Origin: Gammaproteobacteria bacterium
GTDB lineage: Bacteria > Pseudomonadota > Gammaproteobacteria > Pseudomonadales > Halieaceae
Assembly (NCBI GenBank): GCA_030433415.1
Contig: JAUIMF010000015.1
Span: 1 to 51,286 of the forward strand
DNA length: 51,286 nucleotides
Direction: 5' to 3'
Shown: positions 14,339-23,993 of the stretch, one piece after another
How positions within the stretch are numbered: the stretch's first letter is position 1
Layout of the letters: each line of letters begins with the position of its first letter
The notes under the pieces: generated by a model
Told to the model about the DNA's origin: nothing
The model's database searches: none
What the model saw: the letters and a program-made list of their open reading frames with translations, nothing else
Translations under genes and position numbers: made by a program

Positions 14339-15778
14339 TCAGCTGCGGCCGGCTTCGGAGTGCTCGGCAACGATGCCCGTCGCCTGCTCGTTCAGCACGT
14401 GGATGATGCGCTGGGCGCGACCATTAACCAGCGTGTGCAGCAGCACCGTGGGAATCGCCACCAGCAGACCCAGTACCGTGGTGATCAGGGCGCTGGAGAT
14501 ACCGCCGGCCATGGCCTTGGGATCGCCGGCACCGAAGATCGTGATGGCCTGGAAGGTGATGATCATACCGGTCACGGTACCCAGCAGACCCATGAGCGGG
14601 GCAACGGCAGCGATGATCTTGAGCAGTGTGAGGCCGGATTCGAGCTTCGGCGTTTCGCGCATGACCGCCTCGGACATCTTCAGCTCGAGGGTCTCGAGAT
14701 CCATGCTCGGGTTGTCTTCGTGAATCTTCAGGACACGGCCCAGGGGGTTGTTGTCCATGGCCTTGTCAGACTTGAGCTGCTTGCTGACCTTGGCGCCGAC
14801 GCCGGTGAGAACCAGCGTACGGTAGATCGCGAGCAGCAGGGCGAAAATACCCACGGCGGTGATGGCGTAGCCAACATAACCACCCTGGTGCCAGCGCTCT
14901 TCGAGCGTGGGGCTGTCGATGATCGCCGCCAGGAATGAGCCACCGGTGGGACCCGTGGGGTCGATACCGAACTGCTGCATGCCGCTGGAGGAATTCGCCA
15001 GGCTCTGGGCCCAACCCGTATAGGTGCCTGAAGGCTGACGGGGCAGCACGCTCAGGTTGTTGTTGGCGTAGGCCAGGTAGTTACCTTCCTTGTCGATCAC
15101 GTTGAAGGCGCCGACACGTACGACGTCGCGCTGGGCACGCTCACCGTTGGGGGTGGCCACTTCAGTCGTGAACGCAACCACGTTGCCGGTCTCAGTGATC
15201 TCACGCAGCATCTCGTACCAGACGCGCTCGATCTCTTCGATGCTCGGCAGGCGGTCCGAGGTGCTCATCTTGTCGATGAGGTCCTGCAGGAAGTCACCAC
15301 GATTCGGGTACTGGGCAGAAACGAGGGACACATCAAGGTTGGACTTGAGGTCACCAGAGGCCGCGGTCAGGTGGCCGAACAGTTCGGTCAGGGCACCCAG
15401 GCGCTCTTTCAGCTGTTCCTGCTTGTCAGCTACGAGCAGTTCGTTGGCTTCGAAGGTGTCTTCAAGCTGTGCGGAACGACGCTCTTCGCGGGCACGCTCG
15501 GCTTCAGCTTCTTTCAGCAGGCGGGCCTGGTCGTTCTTGGCCGCGTTAAAGCGGGCTTCACGCGCGCGGTTTTCGCTCGCCTCGGTCACCTGACCCTGCT
15601 TCACGAATTCCAGCAGCTGCTGGAGGTTGGCCGCCGCTTCGGCGCGGGGGTCCGGAGCCGGAGCCGCTGCAGCCGCTGCATCGTCCTGTGCGTTGGCAAC
15701 GCTCGACATCGCTACCGTGCCGCCCAGGATCATGCCGCCCATCAGCAGGGCAGAGAACATTTTGTTAAGCGAGTTCAT
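14339..15778 (-). CDS. ttpC: TtpC-type MotA/TolQ/ExbB protein with large periplasmic domain
   Basis: This 479-residue protein has a signal peptide (cut near ANA|Q, residue 30). A long coiled-coil-prone region rich in Glu, Ala and Arg follows (about 60-130, for example ARFNAAKNDQARLLKEAEAE). A periplasmic domain comes next, then a C-terminal ExbB-like channel unit (about 290-460) with APLMGLLGTVTGMIITFQAI. This architecture is that of TtpC, an extra ExbB-like partner needed by the TonB2 system in Vibrio. The symbol rests on architecture and gene order. Its ATG overlaps the DUF3450 stop (TAATG), so translation is coupled. Confidence 0.9.
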   Translation of the reverse strand: MNSLNKMFSALLMGGMILGGTVAMSSVANAQDDAAAAAAPAPDPRAEAAANLQQLLEFVKQGQVTEASENRAREARFNAAKNDQARLLKEAEAERAREERRSAQLEDTFEANELLVADKQEQLKERLGALTELFGHLTAASGDLKSNLDVSLVSAQYPNRGDFLQDLIDKMSTSDRLPSIEEIERVWYEMLREITETGNVVAFTTEVATPNGERAQRDVVRVGAFNVIDKEGNYLAYANNNLSVLPRQPSGTYTGWAQSLANSSSGMQQFGIDPTGPTGGSFLAAIIDSPTLEERWHQGGYVGYAITAVGIFALLLAIYRTLVLTGVGAKVSKQLKSDKAMDNNPLGRVLKIHEDNPSMDLETLELKMSEAVMRETPKLESGLTLLKIIAAVAPLMGLLGTVTGMIITFQAITIFGAGDPKAMAGGISSALITTVLGLLVAIPTVLLHTLVNGRAQRIIHVLNEQATGIVAEHSEAGRS

Positions 15779-16563
15779 TATTGCGCCTCCGGTGCAGCGA
15801 TGGGCATGTTGAGAAGATCGATGGTGGCCTGCTTCTTGGCGATGCGCACACCTTTGCGGATTGCAGCGCTGTAATCACCCGCCGGGAGCGGATCCCAGCT
15901 GCGGGTTTCATTGTTCCAGACGCCGGCCTCAGCGCCGTCCGTGGTCTGGTAGACCAGGGCGATACGGCCGATGCGCAGGAAGTCCACATCACGTGGGCCA
16001 CTGCCCGTGTCGATGGTGTCCTTGTAGGTTTCAAAACCGCGACCGTACTGAAGCTCAATGTTGTAGGCCTCGAGCACCTGGCGGAATTTCTCGGCGACGG
16101 TCAGATCAGAGCGGTCGACGTTCGTACGCAGGAACTCGATGCGCTCACGACGCTCGTCTATGTTGAACGGCACATCCATCTCGACGAACTGGTCAAGGCC
16201 GTCGATCATGCGGATAACCAGCGGCGTCATCTGACGCTGAATGATGGTCACCTGGTCGATGGACTCGTCGATCTCGGCAATGCGCTTGATCTGGCTATCG
16301 ATCTGGCGCTGCAGACGGGCGTTGTACACGCGCAGTCCATCGATCTGCTTCATGACCGTTTTGTAGTCGTCCAGCAGATTGCGGGTTTCGTCTGCCAGGC
16401 GGTCTACCTTGGCCTGCGACTGGCGCGCCGCGTCGGTCTTGGCAGCGCTGACCTCAAGGATGTCGTCGAGCGTACTTGCCTGTGCAGCCGTTGCCAGCCC
16501 AAAAAGGGCAGACAAGGTAGCCGCAGCGACAAGCAGCACATTCTTCAGTCGATAGCTAGTCAT
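15778..16563 (-). CDS. DUF3450 family periplasmic coiled-coil protein
   Basis: This 261-residue protein has a signal peptide (KNVLLVAAATLSALFGLATAAQA, cut near residue 29). A coiled coil covers about residues 35-110 (AKVDRLADETRNLLDDYKTV, RLQRQIDSQIKRIAEIDESI). The C-terminal DUF3450 domain includes GRIALVYQTTDGAEAGVWN. Members are almost always encoded first in TtpC-type TonB clusters, as here, and presumably contact TtpC in the periplasm; no biochemical role is established. ATG 16563 follows AGGAAG. A 15-bp tandem repeat lies 20-63 nt upstream of the start and may affect expression of the whole operon. Confidence 0.93.
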   Translation of the reverse strand: MTSYRLKNVLLVAAATLSALFGLATAAQASTLDDILEVSAAKTDAARQSQAKVDRLADETRNLLDDYKTVMKQIDGLRVYNARLQRQIDSQIKRIAEIDESIDQVTIIQRQMTPLVIRMIDGLDQFVEMDVPFNIDERRERIEFLRTNVDRSDLTVAEKFRQVLEAYNIELQYGRGFETYKDTIDTGSGPRDVDFLRIGRIALVYQTTDGAEAGVWNNETRSWDPLPAGDYSAAIRKGVRIAKKQATIDLLNMPIAAPEAQ

Positions 16564-16876
16564 GGAGCTGTGCTTCCTATGTGTCGTTTAAATTTGCGTC
16601 GTTTAAATTTGCGTCGTTTAAATTGTCGAGCGTTGATCTGGTTTTCGTCGGATGTAAGCCGAGCAGAAATGTAAAGCTGTGTCTTGTTTCGCAGCGGGGT
16701 CCCACTATCGACGAGCGTCGAGCGCGGAGCCCTTGGGCCGGGCGATTGATGTAAACAGATAAGTTCGGTCATTTCAAACAACTCGGTCTGTTATTTCACT
16801 GTGATCTCCCCTCTGGGTAAATTGGTAACACTGGCTGGCAGGCAAAGTAACAGATTGGTTGCCGACAACACCGTGC
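16564..16876. other. Intergenic region between folA and the TonB operon
   Basis: These 313 bp have no convincing gene. They hold the 15-bp tandem repeat at 16583-16626 and must contain the promoter of the TonB operon, but no clear -35/-10 pair stands out. A GC-rich GACGAGCGTCG palindrome-like patch lies near 16711. A 73-codon frame through the repeat (16560-16781, minus) encodes low-complexity RRKFK units and is not believed. Confidence 0.6.
16583..16626 (-). repeat. 15-bp tandem repeat upstream of the TonB operon
   Basis: GTCGTTTAAATTTGC is repeated perfectly at 16583-16597 and 16598-16612, with a third copy of about 13 bp at 16613-16625. Each unit contains the palindrome TTTAAA in an AT-rich core, unlike the GC-rich surroundings. 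It ends about 20 bp before the ATG of the DUF3450 gene, so it is either in the promoter or in the 5' leader. Confidence 0.85.
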
Positions 16877-17392
16877 TCAGGACCCGCGGCGTGCGTATTC
16901 ATAAAATGCAAAACCAGGTCGCTCCCCTTGTGGGGCATGGGTTTCGCTCGCAACTTCCACCCACTCGGACCAGTCGATGGCGGGCAGGTACGCATCTCCC
17001 GCCGGTGCTACGTGAACCCGAGTGATATACAGACGCTGCGCGCGAGGCAGCGCCAGCTCATAGATCTGCGCACCGCCAATCACCATCAATTCTTCGCTAC
17101 CGTCGATCAGCGCAATATCCTCCGCCAGGTCCAGCGCGGCATCGAGGCTGTCGACCACTCGCACTCCCTCGGCGCTGAAACCGGGATCACGGCTGATGAC
17201 GATGTTGCTGCGGCCGGGCAGCGGCCGCCCGATGGACTCAAAGGTCTTGCGCCCCATCAGGATCGGCTTGCCCATGGTCGTACGTTTGAAGTGGGCGAGA
17301 TCCTCGGGCAGGTCCCACGGCAACGCATTGTTGCGACCGATCACGTCGTTGTCCGCCGCCGCCACGATCAGCGCAATGGGCAACTCACTCAT
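16877..17392 (-). CDS. folA: Dihydrofolate reductase
   Basis: This 171-residue enzyme reduces dihydrofolate to tetrahydrofolate with NADPH. Conserved features are the N-terminal [31 protein letters not shown] with the catalytic acid Asp31, the NADPH-binding [21 protein letters not shown] (about 48-68) and [23 protein letters not shown] (about 103-125). The length is normal for the bacterial FolA type. The ATG overlaps the thyA stop by 4 bp (17389-17392), so the two are translationally coupled. This makes sense because ThyA produces the dihydrofolate that FolA recycles. It is the last gene of an lgt-thyA-folA operon. Confidence 0.97.
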   Translation of the reverse strand: MSELPIALIVAAADNDVIGRNNALPWDLPEDLAHFKRTTMGKPILMGRKTFESIGRPLPGRSNIVISRDPGFSAEGVRVVDSLDAALDLAEDIALIDGSEELMVIGGAQIYELALPRAQRLYITRVHVAPAGDAYLPAIDWSEWVEVASETHAPQGERPGFAFYEYARRGS

Positions 17393-18222
17393 ACCGCGAC
17401 CGGCGCCGCGATGTGCGGATGGGGATCGTAGCCGCGCAGCTCAAAGTCCTCGAAGCGGTAGTCATAGATGCTCTCGGGCCGGCGCAGGATCGCCAGCTCC
17501 GGCAGTGGCCTCGGCTCCCGCGAGAGCTGCTCCCGGACCTGTTCGAAATGGTTGGAATACAAGTGCGAGTCCCCGGTGGTAACGATGATCTCGCCCGGCT
17601 CCAGATCCGTCTGCTGCGCGAGCATCAGCACCAGCACGGCGAGGCTCGCGGTGTTGAATGGCAAGCCCAGAAACGTATCGCTGGACCGGATATACAGCTG
17701 CGCCGACAGGCGTCCGTTGGCCACATAGAACTGGTACAGCAGGTGGCAGGGGGGCAGTGCCATCCTCCCGGCGCGGGCATTGTCCTGCGGACTCAGGGAC
17801 TCGTCGGGCAGGTATTCCACATTCCACGCGTGAAACAGAATACGCCGACTGTCAGGACGGTGGCGCAGGCAGTGCAATACGTACTCAATCTGGTCGACCT
17901 CGCCACCATCCTTCGTCGGCCAGGCACGCCACTGCTTGCCGTACACCGGCCCCAGATCGCCGCTCTCGGTGGCCCACTCGTTCCAGATGCTCACACCGTG
18001 CTCCTGCAGCCAGGCCACATTGGTGTCGCCATTGAGGAACCAGATCAGCTCATTGATGATGCTGCGCAGGTGGAGTTTTTTGGTGGTCAGCAGGGGAAAC
18101 CCGTCCGCCAGGTCGTGACGGAACTGGCGGCCAAAGACCGACAGCGTGCCGGTGCCCGTGCGGTCGTCCTTGCGCACTCCGTTGTCGAGAATATCCCTGA
18201 GCAGCTCCTGATACTGTCGCAT
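17389..18222 (-). CDS. thyA: Thymidylate synthase
   Basis: This 277-residue ThyA methylates dUMP to dTMP using methylene-tetrahydrofolate. Seen are the N-terminal [15 protein letters not shown] dUMP-phosphate loop, [12 protein letters not shown], and the active-site segment [14 protein letters not shown] with the nucleophile Cys159. [15 protein letters not shown] and the C-terminal APVAV end are also present. It is about 13 residues longer than E. coli ThyA because of an insert ([16 protein letters not shown]) just before the active-site block, a variation present in other bacterial ThyAs. It begins 6 bp after the lgt stop and overlaps folA by 4 bp. Confidence 0.98.
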   Translation of the reverse strand: MRQYQELLRDILDNGVRKDDRTGTGTLSVFGRQFRHDLADGFPLLTTKKLHLRSIINELIWFLNGDTNVAWLQEHGVSIWNEWATESGDLGPVYGKQWRAWPTKDGGEVDQIEYVLHCLRHRPDSRRILFHAWNVEYLPDESLSPQDNARAGRMALPPCHLLYQFYVANGRLSAQLYIRSSDTFLGLPFNTASLAVLVLMLAQQTDLEPGEIIVTTGDSHLYSNHFEQVREQLSREPRPLPELAILRRPESIYDYRFEDFELRGYDPHPHIAAPVAV

Positions 18223-18228
18223 AGCGTC

Positions 18229-19035
18229 CTACTTTGCCTTGTTTGAGGGTGCCGCTGACCGGCCATAGGCCAGCCAGAGCATGTAGATGCCCACCAGCAG
18301 CAGCGGCACGCAGAGTATCTGTCCCCGCGTCATCCAGCCAAAGGCCTGAATGCCAAGGTGCGCGTCAGGCTCGCGAAAGAACTCCGCAAACGAGCGCAGC
18401 ACGGCATAGCCCACCGCAAAAAATCCCGAGACGGCCCAGGTGGGGCGCGCCCTGCGGCTGAACCAGAGCAGGAACGCAAACAGCGCCATGCCTTCAAGGG
18501 CGAACTGGTACAGCTGCGACGGATGGCGCGCCAGCTGCAGCGGATCGTTTGGAAACACCATGGCCCAGGGCACATCCGTGGCGCGACCCCACAGCTCCTG
18601 GCCGATGAAGTTACCAAGACGGCCCAGGGCCAGGCCGATGGGCACCAGGGGGGCGACAAAATCCAGCAGCGGTCCATAGGCGATGCGCCGACTGCGGGCA
18701 AAAAGATACACCGCCAGCATGACGCCAAGCAGGCCGCCGTGAAATGCCATGCCTCCTTCCCAGACACGCAGGGCCCAGGTCGGGTCTTCCACAAGGCGCT
18801 GGCCACCATAGAACAGGATGTAGCCCACGCGCCCGCCGAGCACGACGCCCAGGGCCACGTAAAAAGTCAGGTCGTCCACCTGCTCCCGTGACAGGGGTGT
18901 CCAGGGGTGTTGGCTGCGTCGCGCCGCCAGCCACCAGGCAATGGCGATACCGGCCAGGTAGGTCAGGCCGTACCAGTGTATCTGCAGGGGTCCCAGCGCA
19001 ACGGCAACGGGGTCGATCTGGGGGTAGGTCAGCAT
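18229..19035 (-). CDS. lgt: Prolipoprotein diacylglyceryl transferase
   Basis: This 268-residue inner-membrane enzyme transfers diacylglycerol from phosphatidylglycerol to the lipobox Cys of prolipoproteins. Multiple membrane helices are evident. The Lgt signature is GLALGRLGNFIGQELWGRATDVPWAMVF (about 134-161), with the essential Arg and Asn, and conserved HGGLLG near residue 98 and RHPSQLYQ near 169 are present. ATG 19035 follows AAGG. The lgt-thyA order is the same as in E. coli. The lipoprotein at 40273-40581 is one likely substrate. The promoter lies in the 137-bp gap shared with the divergent NRDE gene. Confidence 0.97.
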   Translation of the reverse strand: MLTYPQIDPVAVALGPLQIHWYGLTYLAGIAIAWWLAARRSQHPWTPLSREQVDDLTFYVALGVVLGGRVGYILFYGGQRLVEDPTWALRVWEGGMAFHGGLLGVMLAVYLFARSRRIAYGPLLDFVAPLVPIGLALGRLGNFIGQELWGRATDVPWAMVFPNDPLQLARHPSQLYQFALEGMALFAFLLWFSRRARPTWAVSGFFAVGYAVLRSFAEFFREPDAHLGIQAFGWMTRGQILCVPLLLVGIYMLWLAYGRSAAPSNKAK

Positions 19036-19172
19036 GGCCTTGGCGTCCGGGGTAAACTGCGGCCCCGATGGGGTGACCGCGCGAGCTCCGCATTATCGGC
19101 CAGGCCGCCCCCCGGGTACAAACGGTCGCACCCGGTCCGCCGCCATTTTTGTCTCCATGAGGACCACGCAAC

Positions 19173-19964
19173 ATGTGCCTGATTGTGTTCGCCTGGCAAC
19201 AACACCCCACTTGCTCCCTGGTGCTGGCGGCCAATCGCGACGAGTTCCATCGCCGCCCCGCTGACGCGGCGGACTTCTGGGCAGACCACCCCGGACTGCT
19301 TGCCGGACGGGACCGTGAAGCGGGCGGTACCTGGATGGGGATTTCTGAAACCGGGCGCTTCGCGGCCATCACCAACGTTCGAGACCCCGAGGGCGGCCAG
19401 GGCAAGGCACCGCGCAGCCGGGGTGAGCTGACCACGGACTTTCTCAGCGCTGACACATCCCCCGAGGTGTACCTGGCGGATGTCGCCAACCGCTGCGACG
19501 CCTACCTGGGCTTCAATCTGCTGGTGGGCGACGGTCAAAGCCTGTGGTACCTGCACGGTGGCGGCGACGCGCCGACGCCCCACCGTCTCGAGCCCGGACT
19601 GTATGGCCTGAGCAACGCCGCCCTGGATGTGCCCTGGCCCAAGGTCAGCCTGGCCCGAAAAACGCTGGCGCAAATCCTGTCAGATGTTGGGGACGCAGCG
19701 GTGGATCACGCCGATCTGCGTCGCTGCGTTGCCGACCGCACCCTGGCCGATACGAACGCCCTCACACCCCACGGCCTTGAGGGCACCATGGCCCGGCGCC
19801 TCTCGGCCCAGTTCATCGTCACACCCGAGTACGGCACGCGCTGCTGCACCACCCTCACCCAGGGCCCGGAGGGTTGGGAGTTTCAGGAGCAACGCTTTGA
19901 CACCGGTGGTGCCATTATCGGGGAATCCGTGTTTCGCAGTGATGCGGGGCTGCGTCAGGAATAG
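19173..19964 (+). CDS. NRDE (TANGO2-like) family protein
   Basis: This 263-residue protein starts MCLIVFAW and carries the eponymous NRDE motif in LVLAANRDEFHRRP at about residues 17-30. It is followed by GGTWMGISETGRFAAITNVRDP. The free Cys2 would become N-terminal after Met removal, as in Ntn-hydrolase-like enzymes, and NRDE/TANGO2 proteins are thought to share that fold. Biochemical function is unsettled; haem trafficking and CoA/lipid roles have been proposed for eukaryotic relatives. The start follows GAGGA. It is placed on the plus strand between lgt and ptsP, and its end overlaps the ptsP end by 10 bp. Confidence 0.92.
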   Translation: MCLIVFAWQQHPTCSLVLAANRDEFHRRPADAADFWADHPGLLAGRDREAGGTWMGISETGRFAAITNVRDPEGGQGKAPRSRGELTTDFLSADTSPEVYLADVANRCDAYLGFNLLVGDGQSLWYLHGGGDAPTPHRLEPGLYGLSNAALDVPWPKVSLARKTLAQILSDVGDAAVDHADLRRCVADRTLADTNALTPHGLEGTMARRLSAQFIVTPEYGTRCCTTLTQGPEGWEFQEQRFDTGGAIIGESVFRSDAGLRQE

Positions 19965-22234
19965 GGGTCGACGGGCGCCGGCACCATCTGCTGGAGTTCG
20001 CGGGAGCGCATGAACTCATTCATGTGCGCCTGTATCTCCTGGCCGCTGTCGAGCAACCGGACGTCCTCGAGCACCTGCTGGGCGTCCTTCGCCGTGATCG
20101 AGCGCAGCACGTGTTTAACCCGCGGCAGGCTGGTGGCGTTCATCGATAACACGTCATAACCCATGGCGAGCAGCAACACCGCGCCCATGGGGTTACCGGC
20201 AAGCTCGCCGCAGATACTGACCAGCACATCCTCGGCCCGCCCCGCCTGGGCGACCTGGTCCAACGCTTCGAGCACCGCCGGGTGAAACGCGTGGTAAAGA
20301 TCCGACACCCGCGCATTGTTGCGATCCACCGCCAGCAGATACTGGGTCAGGTCGTTGCTGCCCACCGACAGAAAATCCACCCGCCGCGCGAGGGCGCGGG
20401 CCTGATACACCGCCGAGGGAACTTCGACCATCACGCCAATCGGCGGCAGGGGCACATCAATGCCCTCCTCGGCGATCTCCCGATGACTGCGATGCACCAG
20501 CGCCAGCGCTTCGTCCAGTTCGGGAATATTGCTCACCATGGGCAGCATGATGCGCAGGTTGTTCAGGCCTTCGCTGGCCTTGAGCATGGCCCGCACTTGC
20601 GCCAGCAGGATTTCGGGATGGTCCAGGGTTACGCGAATTCCACGCCAGCCAAGGAACGGGTTGGCCTCTTCGATGGGGAAATACGGCAGCGCCTTGTCCC
20701 CCCCAACATCCAGGGTCCGCATGGTCACCGGGTGGGGCGCAAAAGCCTCAAGCTGTTCGCGGTAGATCTGGCGCTGCTCTTCTTCTGACGGAAAGCGTTC
20801 GCGCATCAGGAACGGGACTTCCGTGCGGTACAGGCCCACGCCCTCGGCGCCGCGCTCCAGGGAGCGCGCCACATCGGCCATCAGGCCCGTATTGACCCAC
20901 AGGGCCAGACGCCGGTCATCGAGGGTGACGCAGGGCAGACCGCGCAGCCCCTCGAGGTCCTTGTTCAGCGAGCGATCCTGGTCGGCGATCTCGCGAAAGC
21001 GCGACACGATCGCCGGTGTGGGGTTCAGGTGCACATTGCCGTTGTAGCCATCCACCACCAGCGACAGGTTGCTCAGGCGCGTATAGGGCAGGTCCACCGC
21101 ACCCATCACCGTGGGAATACCCATCGCGCGGGCAAGAATGGCGACATGGGAGTTCCCCGAGCCTCGCACCGACACCAGGCCAGCGAGGCGGTTGCGGGGT
21201 ATCTCGCCCAGCATCGAGGCGGTGAGCTCCTCGGCGACCAGGATCGTATCGTGGGGAAACTCACGGTTTTCACGTTCGTCTGCCTGCAGGTAACCGAGCA
21301 CCCGCTCACCCAGGTCCTTGACGTCGACCGCCCGCTCGCGCAGGTAGGTATGCTCCATGGCCTCAAAGTGTCGAATGTGCTCGATCATGACCTGGGCCAG
21401 GGCGCCCTGGGCCCACTGCCCACCCTTGATCAGCGCCGCCACCTCACCGCCAATCGTCGAGTCATCGAGAATGCCGAGGTAAACATCGAACAGTGCCAGG
21501 TCTTCGGGAGACAGCTTGTCTCGCAGGTTTTCGGCTACCGATTCAATGTCGGTGCGCACCTGGGACAGAGCGTGCTTGAAGGCACGAAGCTCGCCGCGTC
21601 GATCATCGCTGAGCTGGCGCGGTACGGCGTAAAGGTCCGCCGCGGGAGAAATAACCACGGCCCGGCCAATGCCGATTCCCGGGGCGCCGGGTACGCCGCT
21701 GATGCGGGTCCAGACCATGTCACTGGGGGGACTGGAGGCATCCTTGACCTCACCCGTCACCCGCGCGTGGGCGATAACCCCCGCCAGCTGCGCCGACATG
21801 GTGACGAGGAACGCTTCGTCGCTGTCGTCAAAGCGCCGTCGCTCGGCCTGCTGCACCACCAATACGCCCAGCACATCCCGCTGGTGGATGATGGGCACGC
21901 CCAAAAACGCGTAGAAAGGTTCCTCACCGATATCGGGGAAGAACTGAAAGTTGGGGTGTAACGCCGCATCTTCGAGGTTCACCGGCTCCTCGCGCTGGGC
22001 AACCAGGCCCACGAGCCCCTCTCCGAGCGCCAACGACGCCTTGCCCACCTGTGCGCTGTTCAGGCCCTCGGTGGCACGAAAGACGTAACGCGATTCGCCG
22101 CGCCCCCGTATGTAGACACTGCAGACCTCCGTGCCCATGGCGGCGCGCACCCGCGAGACAATGATGCCGAGAATCTCGTCGAGGGACTCGGCGGTATTGA
22201 CCTCAAGAACAATGTTGCGCAGTACGTCCAGCAC
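19955..22234 (-). CDS. ptsP: PEP-protein phosphotransferase of the nitrogen PTS (EI-Ntr)
   Basis: This 759-residue enzyme has an N-terminal GAF domain (about 1-165: LNIVLEVNTAESLDEIL to the LAGVIAHA helix). PTS enzyme I follows: an N-terminal domain, the phospho-His swivel GSGNSHVAILARAMGIPTVMG (about 360-380), and the PEP-binding barrel ending in SVGSNDLTQYLLAVDRNNARV and ISICGELAGNP-like sequence (VSICGELAGNP). It phosphorylates NPr, which passes phosphate to EIIA-Ntr to regulate nitrogen, potassium and envelope functions; the GAF part senses small molecules such as glutamine. It starts 3 bp after rppH, the same order as in E. coli and Pseudomonas. Confidence 0.97.
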   Translation of the reverse strand: MLDVLRNIVLEVNTAESLDEILGIIVSRVRAAMGTEVCSVYIRGRGESRYVFRATEGLNSAQVGKASLALGEGLVGLVAQREEPVNLEDAALHPNFQFFPDIGEEPFYAFLGVPIIHQRDVLGVLVVQQAERRRFDDSDEAFLVTMSAQLAGVIAHARVTGEVKDASSPPSDMVWTRISGVPGAPGIGIGRAVVISPAADLYAVPRQLSDDRRGELRAFKHALSQVRTDIESVAENLRDKLSPEDLALFDVYLGILDDSTIGGEVAALIKGGQWAQGALAQVMIEHIRHFEAMEHTYLRERAVDVKDLGERVLGYLQADERENREFPHDTILVAEELTASMLGEIPRNRLAGLVSVRGSGNSHVAILARAMGIPTVMGAVDLPYTRLSNLSLVVDGYNGNVHLNPTPAIVSRFREIADQDRSLNKDLEGLRGLPCVTLDDRRLALWVNTGLMADVARSLERGAEGVGLYRTEVPFLMRERFPSEEEQRQIYREQLEAFAPHPVTMRTLDVGGDKALPYFPIEEANPFLGWRGIRVTLDHPEILLAQVRAMLKASEGLNNLRIMLPMVSNIPELDEALALVHRSHREIAEEGIDVPLPPIGVMVEVPSAVYQARALARRVDFLSVGSNDLTQYLLAVDRNNARVSDLYHAFHPAVLEALDQVAQAGRAEDVLVSICGELAGNPMGAVLLLAMGYDVLSMNATSLPRVKHVLRSITAKDAQQVLEDVRLLDSGQEIQAHMNEFMRSRELQQMVPAPVDPYS

Positions 22235-22237
22235 CGG

Positions 22238-22753
22238 TCAGCGTCTCCGGGACTTGCGCGAGGGCGTATCGCCCGTCATGCCGGCCAGCGGGGCTGCGAG
22301 CTCCTTGAGCGCCCGCCGGTAAACCTCCCGCTTGAAGAACACCACCTGGTCCAGGGGATACCAGTAGGACACCCACTGCCAGTGATCAAACTCCGGTTTG
22401 GGGTTGTGCGTGAAGCTCACCGCGTCATCGTCGGCCAGCATGCGCAGCAGAAACCATTTTTGTTTCTGACCGATGCAGAGCGGCTCCTGCCCCTTGCGCT
22501 GGTAGCGCTTGGGCAGGTGGTAGCGCAGCCAACCGCGCGTGCTACCCACAAGCTCCACGGCATCGGGGCCCAGGCCGACCTCTTCTTCGAGCTCTCGGTA
22601 CAGTGCCTCTTCAGCGCTTTCACCGTCATTTATACCTCCCTGGGGAAACTGCCAGGCATCGCGGCCACCCACGCGCCGGGCCCAGAGCAGCCTGCCCGCG
22701 TCATTGGCAATAACGATTCCCACGTTGGGCCTGAAGCCCTGCGCATCGATCAT
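22238..22753 (-). CDS. rppH: RNA pyrophosphohydrolase (Nudix)
   Basis: This 171-residue Nudix enzyme removes pyrophosphate from 5'-triphosphate mRNA ends to trigger decay. The start [17 protein letters not shown] is typical, and the Nudix box [23 protein letters not shown] spans about 38-60 with its Glu metal ligands. [13 protein letters not shown] and [10 protein letters not shown] are conserved RppH segments. ATG 22753 is chosen by homology; the upstream extension to 22906 is not conserved and would overlap the divergent HAD gene. A basic C-terminus (SRKSRRR) may bind RNA. It lies 3 bp upstream of ptsP, an arrangement conserved in gammaproteobacteria. Confidence 0.96.
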   Translation of the reverse strand: MIDAQGFRPNVGIVIANDAGRLLWARRVGGRDAWQFPQGGINDGESAEEALYRELEEEVGLGPDAVELVGSTRGWLRYHLPKRYQRKGQEPLCIGQKQKWFLLRMLADDDAVSFTHNPKPEFDHWQWVSYWYPLDQVVFFKREVYRRALKELAAPLAGMTGDTPSRKSRRR

Positions 22754-22868
22754 GCTTGGCTTAACCGAAGGTATACAGAGCGCTCGATTGTTCCACAGCG
22801 AGCGTGAGAATTGCCAGACCCGTGTGCCATCGCTAACCTTGCGACCCCCACCGCCATGGCCATGAAAC

Positions 22869-23546
22869 ATGACCCTCGCCATTTTTGATCTCGACAACAC
22901 GCTCATAGCGGGTGACAGCGATCACCTGTGGGGGGAGTTTCTCTGCCACAAGGGGCTGGTGGATGACCGGCAGTTCCGCGCCGAGAATGATCGCTTTTAC
23001 GCAGACTATCAGCGCGGCAACCTGAACATCGAAGCCTATGTAGAGTTTGTACTGGCACCGCTGGCCGGGCGGAGCCTCGATGAACTGGCATCGCTTCACG
23101 CCGACTTCATGCGTGAAGCCATCGACGCGCTGCTGCTACCCGCCGCCACGACCCTGATTGAGCACCACCGTGCACAGGGTCATCGTCCACTGATTATTAC
23201 GGCGACGAACGAATTCATCACCCGACCCATTGGCGCCCGTCTGGGCATCGCGGACCTGCTGGGCTGCGCGGTCGAGATTCACGACGGCAAGCTCACGGGG
23301 GGCACCGTGGGCACGCTGACCTATCGGGAGGGCAAAGTCACTCGCCTGCGTGAGTGGCTGGCCGGGCAGAACGAAAGCCTGGAGGGCGCGTGGTTCTACT
23401 CGGATTCCCACAACGACCTGCCGCTACTGGAGCTTGTCGACAATCCCGTTGCCGTGGACCCCGATGATCAGCTTGAGCTTGCGGCCCGGGACCGTGGCTG
23501 GCCAGTCATGACGCTGCGCGACGGCAACGAGCCCCGGGTGCGTTAG
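22869..23546 (+). CDS. HAD-IB family phosphatase (SerB-like)
   Basis: This 225-residue HAD-superfamily hydrolase has motif I FDLDNT (nucleophile Asp7 and acid/base Asp9). Motif II is LIITATNEF near residue 113, with a conserved Lys in YREGKVTRL, and motif IV is [12 protein letters not shown] near residue 177. The helical cap and [13 protein letters not shown] region fit the HAD-IB subfamily, relatives of phosphoserine phosphatase and of membrane-lipid phosphatases. The exact substrate is unknown. The gene is divergent from rppH (115 bp apart) and converges on gcvH with 3 bp between the stops. In Pseudomonas a homologue also sits beside rppH, so this is a conserved neighbour. Confidence 0.93.
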   Translation: MTLAIFDLDNTLIAGDSDHLWGEFLCHKGLVDDRQFRAENDRFYADYQRGNLNIEAYVEFVLAPLAGRSLDELASLHADFMREAIDALLLPAATTLIEHHRAQGHRPLIITATNEFITRPIGARLGIADLLGCAVEIHDGKLTGGTVGTLTYREGKVTRLREWLAGQNESLEGAWFYSDSHNDLPLLELVDNPVAVDPDDQLELAARDRGWPVMTLRDGNEPRVR

Positions 23547-23549
23547 CGG

Positions 23550-23945
23550 TCAGTCGTCGGCGTCGCAGTGCGCCTGGTAGGCCTCGCCGTCCAGGAGCAG
23601 GGTTTCGACCTCGCCGACGTCCTGAGGCTGAAGGCGGAAAAACCATCCGTCCTGGTACGGATCACTGTTGACGGTTTCTGGAGCATCCTCAAGCACCGAA
23701 TTAATCGCGATGACCGTGCCCGATACGGGTGCGTAGATATCAGAGGCGGCTTTTACAGATTCCACCACGCCCGCCTCGTCACCGGCGGACAGTTCCGCGC
23801 CCTCCTCAGGCAACTCCACGAACACCACATCACCCAGCGCTTCCTGGGCGTGATCGCTGATCCCCACTGTCACCGTGCCGTCATCCTCTATACGCGCCCA
23901 TTCGTGGCTGCGTGCGTAGCGAAGTTCAGGAAGTACCTGACTCAT
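23550..23945 (-). CDS. gcvH: Glycine cleavage system H protein
   Basis: This 131-residue lipoyl carrier has the H-protein signature [23 protein letters not shown] and the lipoylation site [15 protein letters not shown] with Lys65. The C-terminal [27 protein letters not shown] is typical. It shuttles the aminomethyl group between the P, T and L proteins. ATG 23945 follows AGAGGA. No gcvT or gcvP is in the window, so H is encoded apart from its partners here, or serves as a second carrier. It lies 48 bp after the small cytochrome gene on the same strand. Confidence 0.96.
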   Translation of the reverse strand: MSQVLPELRYARSHEWARIEDDGTVTVGISDHAQEALGDVVFVELPEEGAELSAGDEAGVVESVKAASDIYAPVSGTVIAINSVLEDAPETVNSDPYQDGWFFRLQPQDVGEVETLLLDGEAYQAHCDADD

Positions 23946-23993
23946 AACATGTCCTCTGAAACTGAAAAATGGCCGACAGTGTCGCGCCGTGTC

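Noticed and set aside
16560..16781. 73-codon frame with RRKFK repeats
   Set aside because: It is the translation of the 15-bp tandem repeat, overlaps the regulatory region and has no ribosome site.
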